Shown here piece by piece: positions 1 through 6,289 of a stretch of 7,055 nucleotides of DNA (position 1 is its first letter; every line of letters starts with the position of its first letter). The notes under the pieces were generated by a model. That model was not told where the DNA came from, searched no databases, and saw only the letters and a program-made list of their open reading frames with translations. This stretch comes from Pseudomonadota bacterium. GTDB lineage: Bacteria; SZUA-182; DTGQ01. The DNA lies in assembly GCA_030605265.1 (NCBI GenBank), contig JAUWIR010000238.1, positions 1-7,055 of the forward strand, given 5' to 3'. The translations under genes were made by a program, and so were the position numbers.

Positions 1-552
1 GGCAAAAACGGGATAATTAGCCAAGGTCCCGCCTACTATGGTTTCATAAGCCACTGCGTATGCAGGGTAAGCATTAATAAAAGAATTGTTGGCTACCGGT
101 AAGGTGGCGGTTATCCAGGCCGTGCTGGTAGGAGATAAGGTACTCCACCCTTTTAATGCGAGCAGATCAAGGGGAGCAGGAAGACCGGTAATCGGATCTT
201 GAAGGTATTTTGGGGGCCATGTGTTAACACCATAGAAAGGATCATAATAGGCCATACCAATGGGAGTATTGTACAACAACCAGGGATAGGCAAGATTGGG
301 GTCCCAGGTGAGGCCGGGTTGCACGGGCAACACAGTAGTTGGATTGAGGTTGCTTACAATCGGCGTAGGCAGTCCTGTCAGGGGATTAATGGGTGAGAGG
401 GGAGGTGACCAAAGAGGCCACAAGGTGTTATAGGGAGGGAGGGGTTCCCAATAAGCTGCAGATGATACGGCTGGTGAAAATAATAAACTTATGCTTACAA
501 TTAAAGCCAGGCTAAAAATAAAAGTGATAAAATGATTTTTTTTCGAAAACAT
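1..552 (-). CDS. Secreted Pro/Trp/Tyr-rich protein of unknown function (N-terminal part; runs off window)
   Basis: I do not recognise this protein. The frame is open for 184 codons from an ATG at 552-550 down to base 1, so the C-terminus is missing. The N-terminus is a clear Sec signal peptide: a basic start (MFSKKNH), a hydrophobic core at about residues 8-26, and a probable cleavage site after A32 or A33 (AVSSAA-Y). The mature part is rich in Pro, Trp, Tyr, Leu and Asn and has no cysteine or charged clusters. It contains a short repeated motif, PLTGLPTPI at residues 57-65 and PITGLPAPL at 120-128. The start is supported by an AAGGAG ribosome site 9 nt upstream (567-562). It is transcribed away from the two-component operon. 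An extracellular, periplasmic or outer-membrane-associated location is inferred from the signal peptide alone. Confidence is high that it is a real exported protein; the function is unknown. Confidence 0.85.
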   Translation of the reverse strand, partial: MFSKKNHFITFIFSLALIVSISLLFSPAVSSAAYWEPLPPYNTLWPLWSPPLSPINPLTGLPTPIVSNLNPTTVLPVQPGLTWDPNLAYPWLLYNTPIGMAYYDPFYGVNTWPPKYLQDPITGLPAPLDLLALKGWSTLSPTSTAWITATLPVANNSFINAYPAYAVAYETIVGGTLANYPVFA

Positions 553-561
553 ACGATGTTT

Positions 562-567
562 CTCCTT
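562..567 (-). promoter_or_regulatory. Ribosome binding site of the secreted-protein gene
   Basis: AAGGAG on the minus strand, 9 nt before the ATG at 552. It supports that start codon for a gene that leaves the window. It follows directly on the repeated leader sequence. Confidence 0.7.
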
Positions 568-570
568 TTG

Positions 571-616
571 CTTTCCTTAACCTAAAAACAACCTAAACTT
601 TCCTTAACCTAAAAAC
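571..616 (-). repeat. 19-bp direct repeat in the leader of the secreted-protein gene
   Basis: Two identical 19-bp copies of CTTTCCTTAACCTAAAAAC (plus-strand reading) lie at 571-589 and 598-616, a 27-bp period. The 8 bases between them contain a further partial ACCTAAA. On the transcribed strand the array sits just upstream of the ribosome site, so it would be in the 5' untranslated RNA or at the promoter. It could be repeated operator sites or a simple slippage duplication. Confidence 0.75.
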
Positions 617-887
617 CTAAGCATGAAAAAACAGGTCTCTGTGGAAAATTTCTCTTTGCCTCCTTCAAGAAAAATGAGCTAAAAATAGTTTGAATTTTTT
701 ACCACCTCCTCCTTTGCCTTCAAGAATAGTATTTTTAACTAAAGCCCCCCTACAGAAGGTAAATAGTATGGGATTCTCCAATATTGGTATTGTTTCGATG
801 AGACAGATATCCAACCCAACAGTATAAGTGTTTTGTTTTGTTACGGCCACGAAAGGCGAAATTTTTTTCATTACTTTTGGAAATCTA

Positions 888-903
888 TGGTGTTTTTCTT
901 GCC
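888..903 (+). promoter_or_regulatory. Possible sigma54 (-24/-12) promoter
   Basis: TGGTGTTTTTCTTGCC has the diagnostic GG (889-890) and GC (901-902) with exactly 10 bases between them, and it keeps TGG and TTGC of the consensus TGGCACG-N4-TTGCW. The bases between TGG and the spacer do not match, and the final base is C rather than A/T. It points rightward, about 550 bp before the sigma54-activator gene, and overlaps the left arm of a perfect hairpin. It was the only GG-N10-GC match I found when reading this intergenic region. It is a candidate only. Confidence 0.3.
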
Positions 904-922
904 CAAATCTCGGGCAAGAAAA
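894..922. repeat. Perfect 11-bp inverted repeat (hairpin)
   Basis: TTTTCTTGCCC at 894-904 pairs perfectly with GGGCAAGAAAA at 912-922 around the 7-base loop AAATCTC. Neither strand has a T-run after the stem beyond the stem itself, so it is not a standard intrinsic terminator. Its left arm contains the -12 half of the possible sigma54 promoter. It may be an operator or an RNA hairpin near a transcript start. Confidence 0.65.
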
Positions 923-983
923 TCCCGCCTATCGTGGCTGAGTATTCCTGATTGGGTTTTTTAGTATTATTGTTCTTCTGGCC

Positions 984-991
984 TGATATCA
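984..991. promoter_or_regulatory. TGATATCA palindrome, copy 1
   Basis: An 8-bp perfect palindrome, followed at 993-1002 by a second palindrome TAAAGCTTTA. The same TGATATCA core recurs inside the 14-bp palindrome at 1248-1261. A dimeric regulator with a Fis-type helix-turn-helix, like the one encoded downstream, binds dyad sites, so these could be its binding sites. That is inference only. Confidence 0.25.
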
Positions 992-1210
992 TTAAAGCTT
1001 TAGGCTAAGTGCGTATTGATGTATTAGAAAGACTGCATATTTAATACCAGGTTTTTTGTTTTTTTAAATTTTTCAAATTTTTCTTTTCTAAGTTATTGAA
1101 AAACAGTGGCAAAAGCTTATTTTTTGGTGATGGCCCCTCGTCATAGCGCCCCGAATTCCCTTGATAATTATCTACAGCCGGCGTCCATTTTTACTACGCT
1201 GTCTTAAAAA

Positions 1211-1231
1211 TAGACCCTCTCTTTGGGTCTA
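1211..1231 (-). terminator. Terminator-like hairpin reading leftward
   Basis: TAGACCC (1211-1217) and GGGTCTA (1225-1231) form a perfect 7-bp stem around a 7-base loop. On the minus strand the stem is followed by TTTTT (complement of 1210-1206), as in an intrinsic terminator. On the plus strand it is flanked by A-runs on both sides. No minus-strand gene ends here, so it may stop antisense transcription coming out of the regulator gene, or serve another role. Confidence 0.35.
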
Positions 1232-1247
1232 AAAAAAAGACATCGAA

Positions 1248-1261
1248 ATATGATATCATAT
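1248..1261. promoter_or_regulatory. 14-bp perfect palindrome ATATGATATCATAT
   Basis: A perfect 14-bp dyad about 190 bp before the regulator start. It contains the TGATATCA core also present at 984-991, with centres 267 bp apart. It is a candidate operator or activator site, possibly for autoregulation by the NtrC-type protein. AT-richness makes chance palindromes more likely than usual. Confidence 0.3.
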
Positions 1262-1331
1262 AAAGGTGACGGCAAATTATTTAAAAGGCGATTTTAGCTC
1301 TTGCGGTAAACACGGTAAAATTTTAAATTTC

Positions 1332-1422
1332 AAAATGAAAAATGAAAAATGCAAAGTTAATGGCTAAAAAAACAAAGCATTCCTTAATTTTAAAATTTAC
1401 AATTTGCAATTTACAATTTGCA
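1332..1422. repeat. AT-rich tandem repeats before the two-component operon
   Basis: Two arrays lie here. AAAATGA, AAAATGA, AAAATGC at 1332-1352 form a 7-bp period. ATTTACAATTTGCA is perfectly duplicated in tandem at 1395-1408 and 1409-1422. The second array ends 28 bp before the regulator ATG. The 14-mer AATTTTAAAATTTA (1386-1399) recurs inverted at 5203-5216, on the far side of the operon. This could be a dispersed intergenic repeat or low-complexity drift. Confidence 0.6.
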
Positions 1423-1433
1423 TTAATGTTCAT

Positions 1434-1444
1434 AGGAAGAGGGG
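1434..1444 (+). promoter_or_regulatory. Ribosome binding site of the response regulator
   Basis: AGGAAGAGGGG is a purine-rich Shine-Dalgarno stretch ending 6 nt before the ATG at 1451, and it supports that start. Confidence 0.65.
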
Positions 1445-1450
1445 TTCGGT

Positions 1451-2851
1451 ATGGTTTTCAAGATTTTAGTGGTAGATGATGAAGAAAGTGTGGCCGTAGC
1501 GCTATCTCGCCACCTGGCCAGAGACGGTTATCAAACCTCTTGGGTCAAGAGTGGGGAGGAGGCTTTGGAAAAATTGTTCCAAGAGGATTTTCATCTTGTT
1601 TTTTTAGACCTTTTTTTACCTGGTCTGGCTGGTATTTCCGTGTTGGAGAAAATCAAAGCAGAGTTCCCTGAAATTTTGGTTATCATACTGACAGCTTATG
1701 AAAATGTAAAAATGGCCGTCCAAACCATGAAAATGGGCGCCTTTGATTATCTTACCAAAAGCTGCGATATGGAAGAGTTACGAGTATTAGTCAAAAAAGC
1801 CTTGGAAACCAAAAAACTGCGCAAAGAAGTTAAATCCCTGCGAGCTGAAATTGATCGTCATCAAGAAGCGATGATCATAATTGGCAATAGTCCACAGATT
1901 CAAGAAGTCCGGCATCTCATCCAAAAGGTATCTGAAATTGATCATTGTACAGTGCTCATAATGGGGGAAAGCGGCACAGGCAAAGAATTGGTTGCCAGAA
2001 CAATTCATCGCCGGAGCGCCAGGACTAAAAATCCTTTTATTGATATCAGCTGTTCAGCCTTACCCAGTTCTCTGATGGAAAGCGAGCTGTTTGGTTTTGA
2101 GAGAGGGGCCTTTACTGATGCTAAAAATAGAAAATTGGGATTAATTGAATTAGCTGATGGAGGGAGCCTGTTTCTAGATGAAATTGGCACCTTGGATCAT
2201 TCCATGCAAGCAAAGTTACTTCGATTTTTGGAGCAGAGATCTTTTCGCCGAGTTGGAGGTATAAAAGATATTTCAGTAGATATAAGTGTTATTGCCGCTG
2301 CCAATAATGATTTAAGGAAAATGATGGAAGAGGGATCATTCCGCCATGACTTGTATTACCGGCTGAATGTTTTTCTAATTCCCGTACCTCCCTTACGCAA
2401 GAGAAAGGAAGACATCCCTCTTCTAGCGAATCATTTTATCCATAAATTCAATCAAGAATTTCATAAAAGTATTAAGAGGTTACATCCTTCTGCTGAGCAG
2501 GTTATTATGGGATATAATTATCCCGGAAATATACGGGAATTAAAGAATATCATTGAGAGGGCCATGATCATGGAGGAAAGGGATGTGATTACCATAGATT
2601 CATTGAATTTATTCAAACCCCCGGGAACGGATGCACTCGATCTTCAACACCATGGCCTTGATCATATGATGGGAGAAGAAAAAGCCCTCAATGAGAAATT
2701 ACCCTTAAGAGAATTGGAAAGGCAATACATTATATCAGTACTAAAGGAAACTGATGGGAATAAAGCTCAAACAGCAAAAATACTCGGAATTGCGCGATCA
2801 ACCCTTTTTAAGAAGATCAAGGAATATCATTTAGCGGATAATGATGAATAA
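1451..2851 (+). CDS. NtrC-family sigma54-dependent response regulator
   Basis: A cytoplasmic transcription activator that, once phosphorylated, should use ATP hydrolysis to open sigma54-RNA polymerase promoters. At 466 residues it has the normal length and three-domain order of NtrC, AtoC or ZraR. The receiver domain (about 4-120) has the acidic pair D9/D10, phospho-acceptor D53 (VFLDLFLPG), T81 and K103. The AAA+ domain (about 143-375) has Walker A GESGTGKE (172-179), the sigma54-contact loop as GAFTDA (219-224) rather than GAFTGA, Walker B LFLDE (240-244), arginine fingers near R298 and R304, and the sensor II motif GNIREL (359-364). A Fis-type helix-turn-helix occupies about 420-461. The start follows a good ribosome site. 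Its stop codon lies inside the start of the kinase gene, so the two are translationally coupled and almost certainly partners. The family is certain; target genes and signal are not visible. Confidence 0.96.
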   Translation: MVFKILVVDDEESVAVALSRHLARDGYQTSWVKSGEEALEKLFQEDFHLVFLDLFLPGLAGISVLEKIKAEFPEILVIILTAYENVKMAVQTMKMGAFDYLTKSCDMEELRVLVKKALETKKLRKEVKSLRAEIDRHQEAMIIIGNSPQIQEVRHLIQKVSEIDHCTVLIMGESGTGKELVARTIHRRSARTKNPFIDISCSALPSSLMESELFGFERGAFTDAKNRKLGLIELADGGSLFLDEIGTLDHSMQAKLLRFLEQRSFRRVGGIKDISVDISVIAAANNDLRKMMEEGSFRHDLYYRLNVFLIPVPPLRKRKEDIPLLANHFIHKFNQEFHKSIKRLHPSAEQVIMGYNYPGNIRELKNIIERAMIMEERDVITIDSLNLFKPPGTDALDLQHHGLDHMMGEEKALNEKLPLRELERQYIISVLKETDGNKAQTAKILGIARSTLFKKIKEYHLADNDE

Positions 2852-5057
2852 TAAACGACGAATGCCGGGAAATAGTTTTAAAAAAAAATATGGCCTCAAA
2901 ACCCTTTCTCTTTGCTTGCTCATAGGGGGAATTACTATTTTAATCGCTCATCGGCTCCAGGTGAATGCCGCCAAGGAGATTATCCGTGAAGTGAATAAGA
3001 GTCAGTTGATGATCATTCAAGAAATTGCCTCTGATCTTGATTCGTTAGTAAAAGATGTGCTCAATAAAACAGTTACCTGGGTTGCCTTGCATCCCCTTTA
3101 TCAAAAGACGCCTTCGGAGATTCATCATGAATTGCAGATCTTTTTTAAGCTCATGGAGGATAGAATCTTGCGTATTGGAATAGTGAATCAAGAGGGAGGT
3201 TACGAATATTTTTTCCCTCCCCTTTCCCAAGAGGACATGAGCAGGGAAAAAGATTTTTCAAAAACTGATTTTTTTCAAAATGCCCTTAAGCAGGCAAAAA
3301 GTTACTCTTATTCAAAGCCTCATATAGGCAATCAAGTCGAAGGGGGATTTGGTATGGGAGCTATTCCCATTTCTTTACCTTTGTTCAATCAAGACAATCA
3401 AAACAATAAAAACGAAAAGGAAAAGGTCCTTCAGAAAAAAGATTTTTTGGGGATTTTGTTTGTATTCCTTGATCTAAGCATTATCGATGATATCTGTCAG
3501 AATCATTACTCTCATCTGCATGATTATTCTACCTTTTGGTTAATCGATGAGCAGGGAAATTTTCTTTCCCATGAAAATAAATCTTGGATCGGCAAAAATA
3601 GTTTAGACCTCTATAAGAGGAAAGGTCCCGAAGGACATCCGCCCTCTATTGATTGGGTTGTACAACAGAAGATGTTAAAAGGGAACACAGGGACTGAAGT
3701 TGTTATTGACAGGGCAGAGAAGCATTATTTGAACTATACCCCCGTCCTTTCCGGGGCAAAAAATTGGTCTATAGCTGTCAGCACTCCGGAAGCCATGATG
3801 GACCATTGGGAAAAAAGGGTCTTGAAGAGCGCCTGGCAGTGGTGGCTTTTTATGATTTCTTTTCTTTTGGTCTGTCTTTCGTTTGTACAGGTTGTTGTTA
3901 TTTTGATCCATAAAAAAAGAATCAATTGGGAAAAAGAGCAAAGGGAAAAATTTCAGACAGCCTTTGACGGGATCACGGATTTAGTATATCTGATTGATAT
4001 TGATCACAATTTACGAATCGTCAATAAGGCCTTTAAAAAACTTTGCGGCAAACTGGATGAGGAGTTTGAAGGAGAAAAATGTTTTCGGTTTATTCAAGGG
4101 AGGCAGGAGCCATGTCCTGATTGCCCGATCCCCAAAACAAGATCAACGCATAAAACGCAGCAATTGGACCAACCCATTTTTCAGCAAACCGCCCATCTCT
4201 ATGCTTATCCCTTAATGAATGAAGAGGGAGAGACAACGGCCATAGTTATTTTTGCTCGCATCACCACTAAAGAAAAGATACTGGAGCAAAAGTTACAGCA
4301 TCGAGAGCGTTTGAGTCTTTTAGGGGAACTGGCTGCTTGCCTGGTGCACGAAATTAAAAATCCTTTGATGGGAATCGGTATGCTGGCCCAGGTGAGTCAT
4401 GATTCTTGTATGGAAGACAATCCAAAGGAGGATGATTTACTCAAGGAGGACCTTGAGAGAATCGTTAAGGAATGTAAAAGGTTAGAGAACTTAATTAATA
4501 ATCTTGCCAGATTTTCCAGCCCAGCGCCGGTATGTTTTGATAAGGGAGATATTCATAAATCATTAGACTTTTCTTTAGCTTTGCTGCGAGAAAAATTAAA
4601 AAATCAAAACATTCAATTACAAACCAACTACCAAAAAGATCTTCCCTCCATAACTTATGATTCACAAAAAATGCACCAAGTATTTTTAAACGTCATCATA
4701 AACGCCATTAAAGCCATGCCTAAAGGAGGTAAACTGGATATCCGCTCACGTCTTGATCAAAACTCCTCAGTTAAAGGTCTCTCCCATTCTCACAGTCAGA
4801 TGGTTTGTATTGAAATTGAAGATACGGGTATCGGTATCTCTGAAGAAGTCCGGAAAGAAATTTTTAAGCCTTTTTTCTCAAATTCCTTAAAGGGAACAGG
4901 ATTGGGCTTATCAATTGTTCACAGTATTATTCAGCAGCATGGTGGGAAAATCCATTTAAAAAGCCGGCTCGGCCAAGGGACTGTTTTTACCATTTGCCTT
5001 CCTGTAGAACAACAGGAAACAAACCATTTTCTCCCAAATAGTAAAACCAATGGTTAA
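2841..5057 (+). CDS. Membrane sensor histidine kinase (dCache-type sensor, PAS, HisKA, HATPase)
   Basis: A 738-residue inner-membrane kinase, presumed to phosphorylate D53 of the regulator just upstream. TM1 (about 20-37) and TM2 (about 333-357) enclose a periplasmic region of about 290 residues that looks like a double-Cache ligand sensor. That region includes a polar Asn/Lys-rich loop at 183-195. A PAS domain follows (about 373-475) with C414, C425 and C428 in KCFRFIQG..EPCPDCP. A short coiled coil then leads to HisKA with H503 (LVHEIKNPL). The HATPase has N617/N621 (N box), DTGIGI (661-666), the F box IFKPFF (674-679) and GTGLGLSIV (685-693), so the catalytic core looks complete. The start overlaps the regulator gene by 11 bp (ATGATGAATAATAA); the second ATG at 2844 is an equally possible start. 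There is no strong ribosome site, which suggests translational coupling. The ligand is unknown; the Cys cluster may sense redox state or metal. Confidence 0.94.
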   Translation: MMNNKRRMPGNSFKKKYGLKTLSLCLLIGGITILIAHRLQVNAAKEIIREVNKSQLMIIQEIASDLDSLVKDVLNKTVTWVALHPLYQKTPSEIHHELQIFFKLMEDRILRIGIVNQEGGYEYFFPPLSQEDMSREKDFSKTDFFQNALKQAKSYSYSKPHIGNQVEGGFGMGAIPISLPLFNQDNQNNKNEKEKVLQKKDFLGILFVFLDLSIIDDICQNHYSHLHDYSTFWLIDEQGNFLSHENKSWIGKNSLDLYKRKGPEGHPPSIDWVVQQKMLKGNTGTEVVIDRAEKHYLNYTPVLSGAKNWSIAVSTPEAMMDHWEKRVLKSAWQWWLFMISFLLVCLSFVQVVVILIHKKRINWEKEQREKFQTAFDGITDLVYLIDIDHNLRIVNKAFKKLCGKLDEEFEGEKCFRFIQGRQEPCPDCPIPKTRSTHKTQQLDQPIFQQTAHLYAYPLMNEEGETTAIVIFARITTKEKILEQKLQHRERLSLLGELAACLVHEIKNPLMGIGMLAQVSHDSCMEDNPKEDDLLKEDLERIVKECKRLENLINNLARFSSPAPVCFDKGDIHKSLDFSLALLREKLKNQNIQLQTNYQKDLPSITYDSQKMHQVFLNVIINAIKAMPKGGKLDIRSRLDQNSSVKGLSHSHSQMVCIEIEDTGIGISEEVRKEIFKPFFSNSLKGTGLGLSIVHSIIQQHGGKIHLKSRLGQGTVFTICLPVEQQETNHFLPNSKTNG

Positions 5058-5237
5058 TCTAATATAATGAGAAAGCATATCCTAAAATAAAAAATTATTA
5101 TCCAAGGGTTTATACGCTGTAGTTTCTGTTTCAATTTAAAAAAATTACTTGCCAATTATTACCTAATTATATAAAGTTAAGGAATATCTTACTTTAACAT
5201 TTTAAATTTTAAAATTATAATTCCTCATTAAATTTAG

Positions 5238-5256
5238 CGCCCTTCGGGCGGATTTT
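5238..5256 (+). terminator. Possible weak terminator after the two-component operon
   Basis: CGCCC (5238-5242), TTC loop, GGCGG-side partner GGGCG (5246-5250), then GATTTT. It is a 5-bp GC stem in an otherwise AT-rich spacer, 180 bp after the kinase stop, with only four T's after it. It is the best terminator candidate between the operon and the methyltransferase gene, but it is weak. Confidence 0.35.
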
Positions 5257-5342
5257 GAAATGCGTTAATAAAATGAAAATTCCTATGCTTTTAAATTAAG
5301 CTGTTAAGGCTTATTGAGCGGATAAGTTATTAATCTAGGGCT

Positions 5343-5999
5343 ATGGAACAGGATTTAAATAAAGTGGAAAACCTGTACGATACGGTAGCAAAAGAATATA
5401 CAGAAACATTCTCTGGTGAACACGAAAAGAAACCGAAAGACCAAGAAATACTCCACAGATTTTCACAAGAAATTGGGGACAGAAGACCGGTCTGGGATTT
5501 CGGCTGTGGTCCTGGTCAAACTACAAAATACCTAAAAAACCTTGGCATTGAAATCTCAGGGCTGGATCTGTCAGAAAAAATAGTAGAACAGGCAAGAATA
5601 ATTCACCCGGAGATACACTTCCGAAAGGGAAATATTCTTGAGCTCGAATTTGAAAACTACTCAATAGCTGGTGTTGTAGCTTTCTACGCTATAGTCCACT
5701 TCACAGAAGAACAAGTAGGGATAGCCTTCCGTGAACTGTTTCGCGTATTACAGCCGGGTGGAATATTCCTTTTCACCTACCACATTGGTGAGGGGACAAT
5801 CTACCTAGACGAGTTCCTCGGTAAGAAAGTCGATATAGACTTCATGTTTTTTACTACTGATTTCATTTTCAGTTGTTTAAAGGACAGTGGATTTGAAAAG
5901 ATAGAGATAATCGAGAGAGAACCATATCCCGGGGTGGAGTACGAAAGCCGAAGGGCTTATGTGTTTGCCATAAAGCCGGTCGTGAGAAAATCGCCCTGA
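5343..5999 (+). CDS. Class I SAM-dependent methyltransferase
   Basis: A 218-residue cytoplasmic methyltransferase of the Methyltransf_11/25 type, which transfers a methyl group from S-adenosylmethionine to a substrate not identifiable here. The Rossmann-fold motifs are present: an N-terminal helix with YDTVAKEYTE (12-21), motif I VWDFGCGPGQT (50-60), the ribose-binding acid D75 in GLDLS (73-77), the post-II region GNILEL (97-101), a strand-loop VVAFYAIVHF (111-120), and FRVLQPGGIFLF (133-144). The length is typical of small free-standing members. The start is the first ATG after a weak AGGG (5337-5340). It stands alone between two AT-rich spacers. A weak CGCC/GGCG stem (5992-6006) spans its stop codon. 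Nothing in its sequence or neighbours suggests the substrate. Confidence 0.9.
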   Translation: MEQDLNKVENLYDTVAKEYTETFSGEHEKKPKDQEILHRFSQEIGDRRPVWDFGCGPGQTTKYLKNLGIEISGLDLSEKIVEQARIIHPEIHFRKGNILELEFENYSIAGVVAFYAIVHFTEEQVGIAFRELFRVLQPGGIFLFTYHIGEGTIYLDEFLGKKVDIDFMFFTTDFIFSCLKDSGFEKIEIIEREPYPGVEYESRRAYVFAIKPVVRKSP

Positions 6000-6036
6000 C
6001 AAGGCGCTATCTTTTAGACCGCTATTCCGCTGCGCT

Positions 6037-6052
6037 CCACCGCGGCAGGTGG
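6037..6052. repeat. Short GC-rich hairpin
   Basis: CCACC (6037-6041) pairs with GGTGG (6048-6052) around GCGGCA, inside a GC-rich patch (about 6020-6058) that contrasts with the AT-rich flanks. It may be part of the transcript end of the methyltransferase gene. No T-run follows directly. Confidence 0.35.
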
Positions 6053-6091
6053 TTCGGGAATTAAGCTGATAAGTCTTATAAAAAAAAATTC

Positions 6092-6237
6092 GGCATCTTT
6101 CATACACCACGAAAAATAGTTTACACTTATAACTTTTTATTTTTTTTTAGCTACCATGAAGGAAAAGAAGGAATAAAAAAATCTTCATGTCCTTCATGGT
6201 GAAATAAAAAAGTGTAAACTGAGAAATGAAGGATGCC
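6092..6237. repeat. Nested foldback (inverted-repeat) element
   Basis: Three nested inverted-repeat pairs share one centre. The outer pair is GGCATCTTTCAT (6092-6103) with ATGAAGGATGCC (6226-6237), 12 bp with one G-T pair. The middle pair is AGTTTACACTT (6118-6128) with AAGTGTAAACT (6210-6220), 11 bp and perfect. The inner pair is ACCATGAAGGA (6153-6163) with TCCTTCATGGT (6190-6200), 11 bp and perfect, continued by GAAG/CTTC (6167-6170 and 6183-6186). The loop is about 6171-6182. AAAATT lies close outside both ends (6085-6090 and 6238-6243) and could be a target-site duplication. The inner ACCATGAAGGA...GAAG arm resembles the ACCACGAAGGACACGAAG palindromes I associate with intergenic repeats of environmental bacteria. 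A MITE-like or REP-like element, or a structured RNA, are the main options. Confidence 0.75.
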
Positions 6238-6262
6238 AAAATTTCTATCTTTAAACTTATAG

Positions 6263-6285
6263 GTGGAATTAAATAGTGGAATTAA
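6263..6285 (+). promoter_or_regulatory. Duplicated Shine-Dalgarno-like sequence before the TIR gene
   Basis: GTGGAATTAA occurs at 6263-6272 and 6276-6285 (13-bp period). The second copy puts GTGGA about 9 nt before the ATG at 6290, a weak but suitably placed ribosome site. The first copy, with AGGTGG, is a better match but lies too far from the start. Confidence 0.4.
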
Positions 6286-6289
6286 TTAA

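Larger units (their letters stand above)
553..1450. other. Long intergenic region between divergent genes
   Basis: About 900 bp without a gene I can support. It separates the leftward secreted-protein gene from the rightward two-component operon and should hold promoters for both. It is AT-rich and contains the repeats, hairpins and palindromes listed separately. A near-repeat also occurs at 654-671 and 712-726 (CTTTGCC, then TTCAAGAA, with 3 extra bases in the first copy). I saw no strong sigma70 -35/-10 pair. Confidence 0.6.

Noticed and set aside
199..396. 65-codon plus-strand open frame
   Set aside because: It is antisense to the secreted-protein gene, which has a signal peptide, a ribosome site and an open frame to the edge.
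631..642. ACAG/CTGT stem followed by T's on the minus strand as a terminator
   Set aside because: Only 4 bp of stem, and it lies upstream of the secreted-protein start rather than after a gene.
665..871. 68-codon minus-strand open frame beginning MKKISPFVAV
   Set aside because: There is no Shine-Dalgarno before its ATG, no recognisable motif, and an odd Gly/Lys-rich end. It lies in a repeat- and hairpin-rich spacer. It could be real, but I cannot support it.
1332..1422. CRISPR array
   Set aside because: The repeats are 7 and 14 bp, directly abutting, with no spacers.
1787..2190. Minus-strand open frames inside the response-regulator gene
   Set aside because: They are shadows of a gene with all expected NtrC motifs; the proteins show no domain features.
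3045..4215. Several open frames on both strands inside the kinase gene
   Set aside because: All overlap the histidine kinase coding sequence, which is intact from its membrane segments to the G2 box.
6020..6058. GC-rich patch as an integron attC site
   Set aside because: I could not find the paired core sites (RYYYAAC and GTTRRRY) in the right arrangement.
5877..6110. 77-codon minus-strand open frame over the methyltransferase end and spacer
   Set aside because: It overlaps the real methyltransferase in antisense, has no ribosome site, and its composition is non-protein-like.
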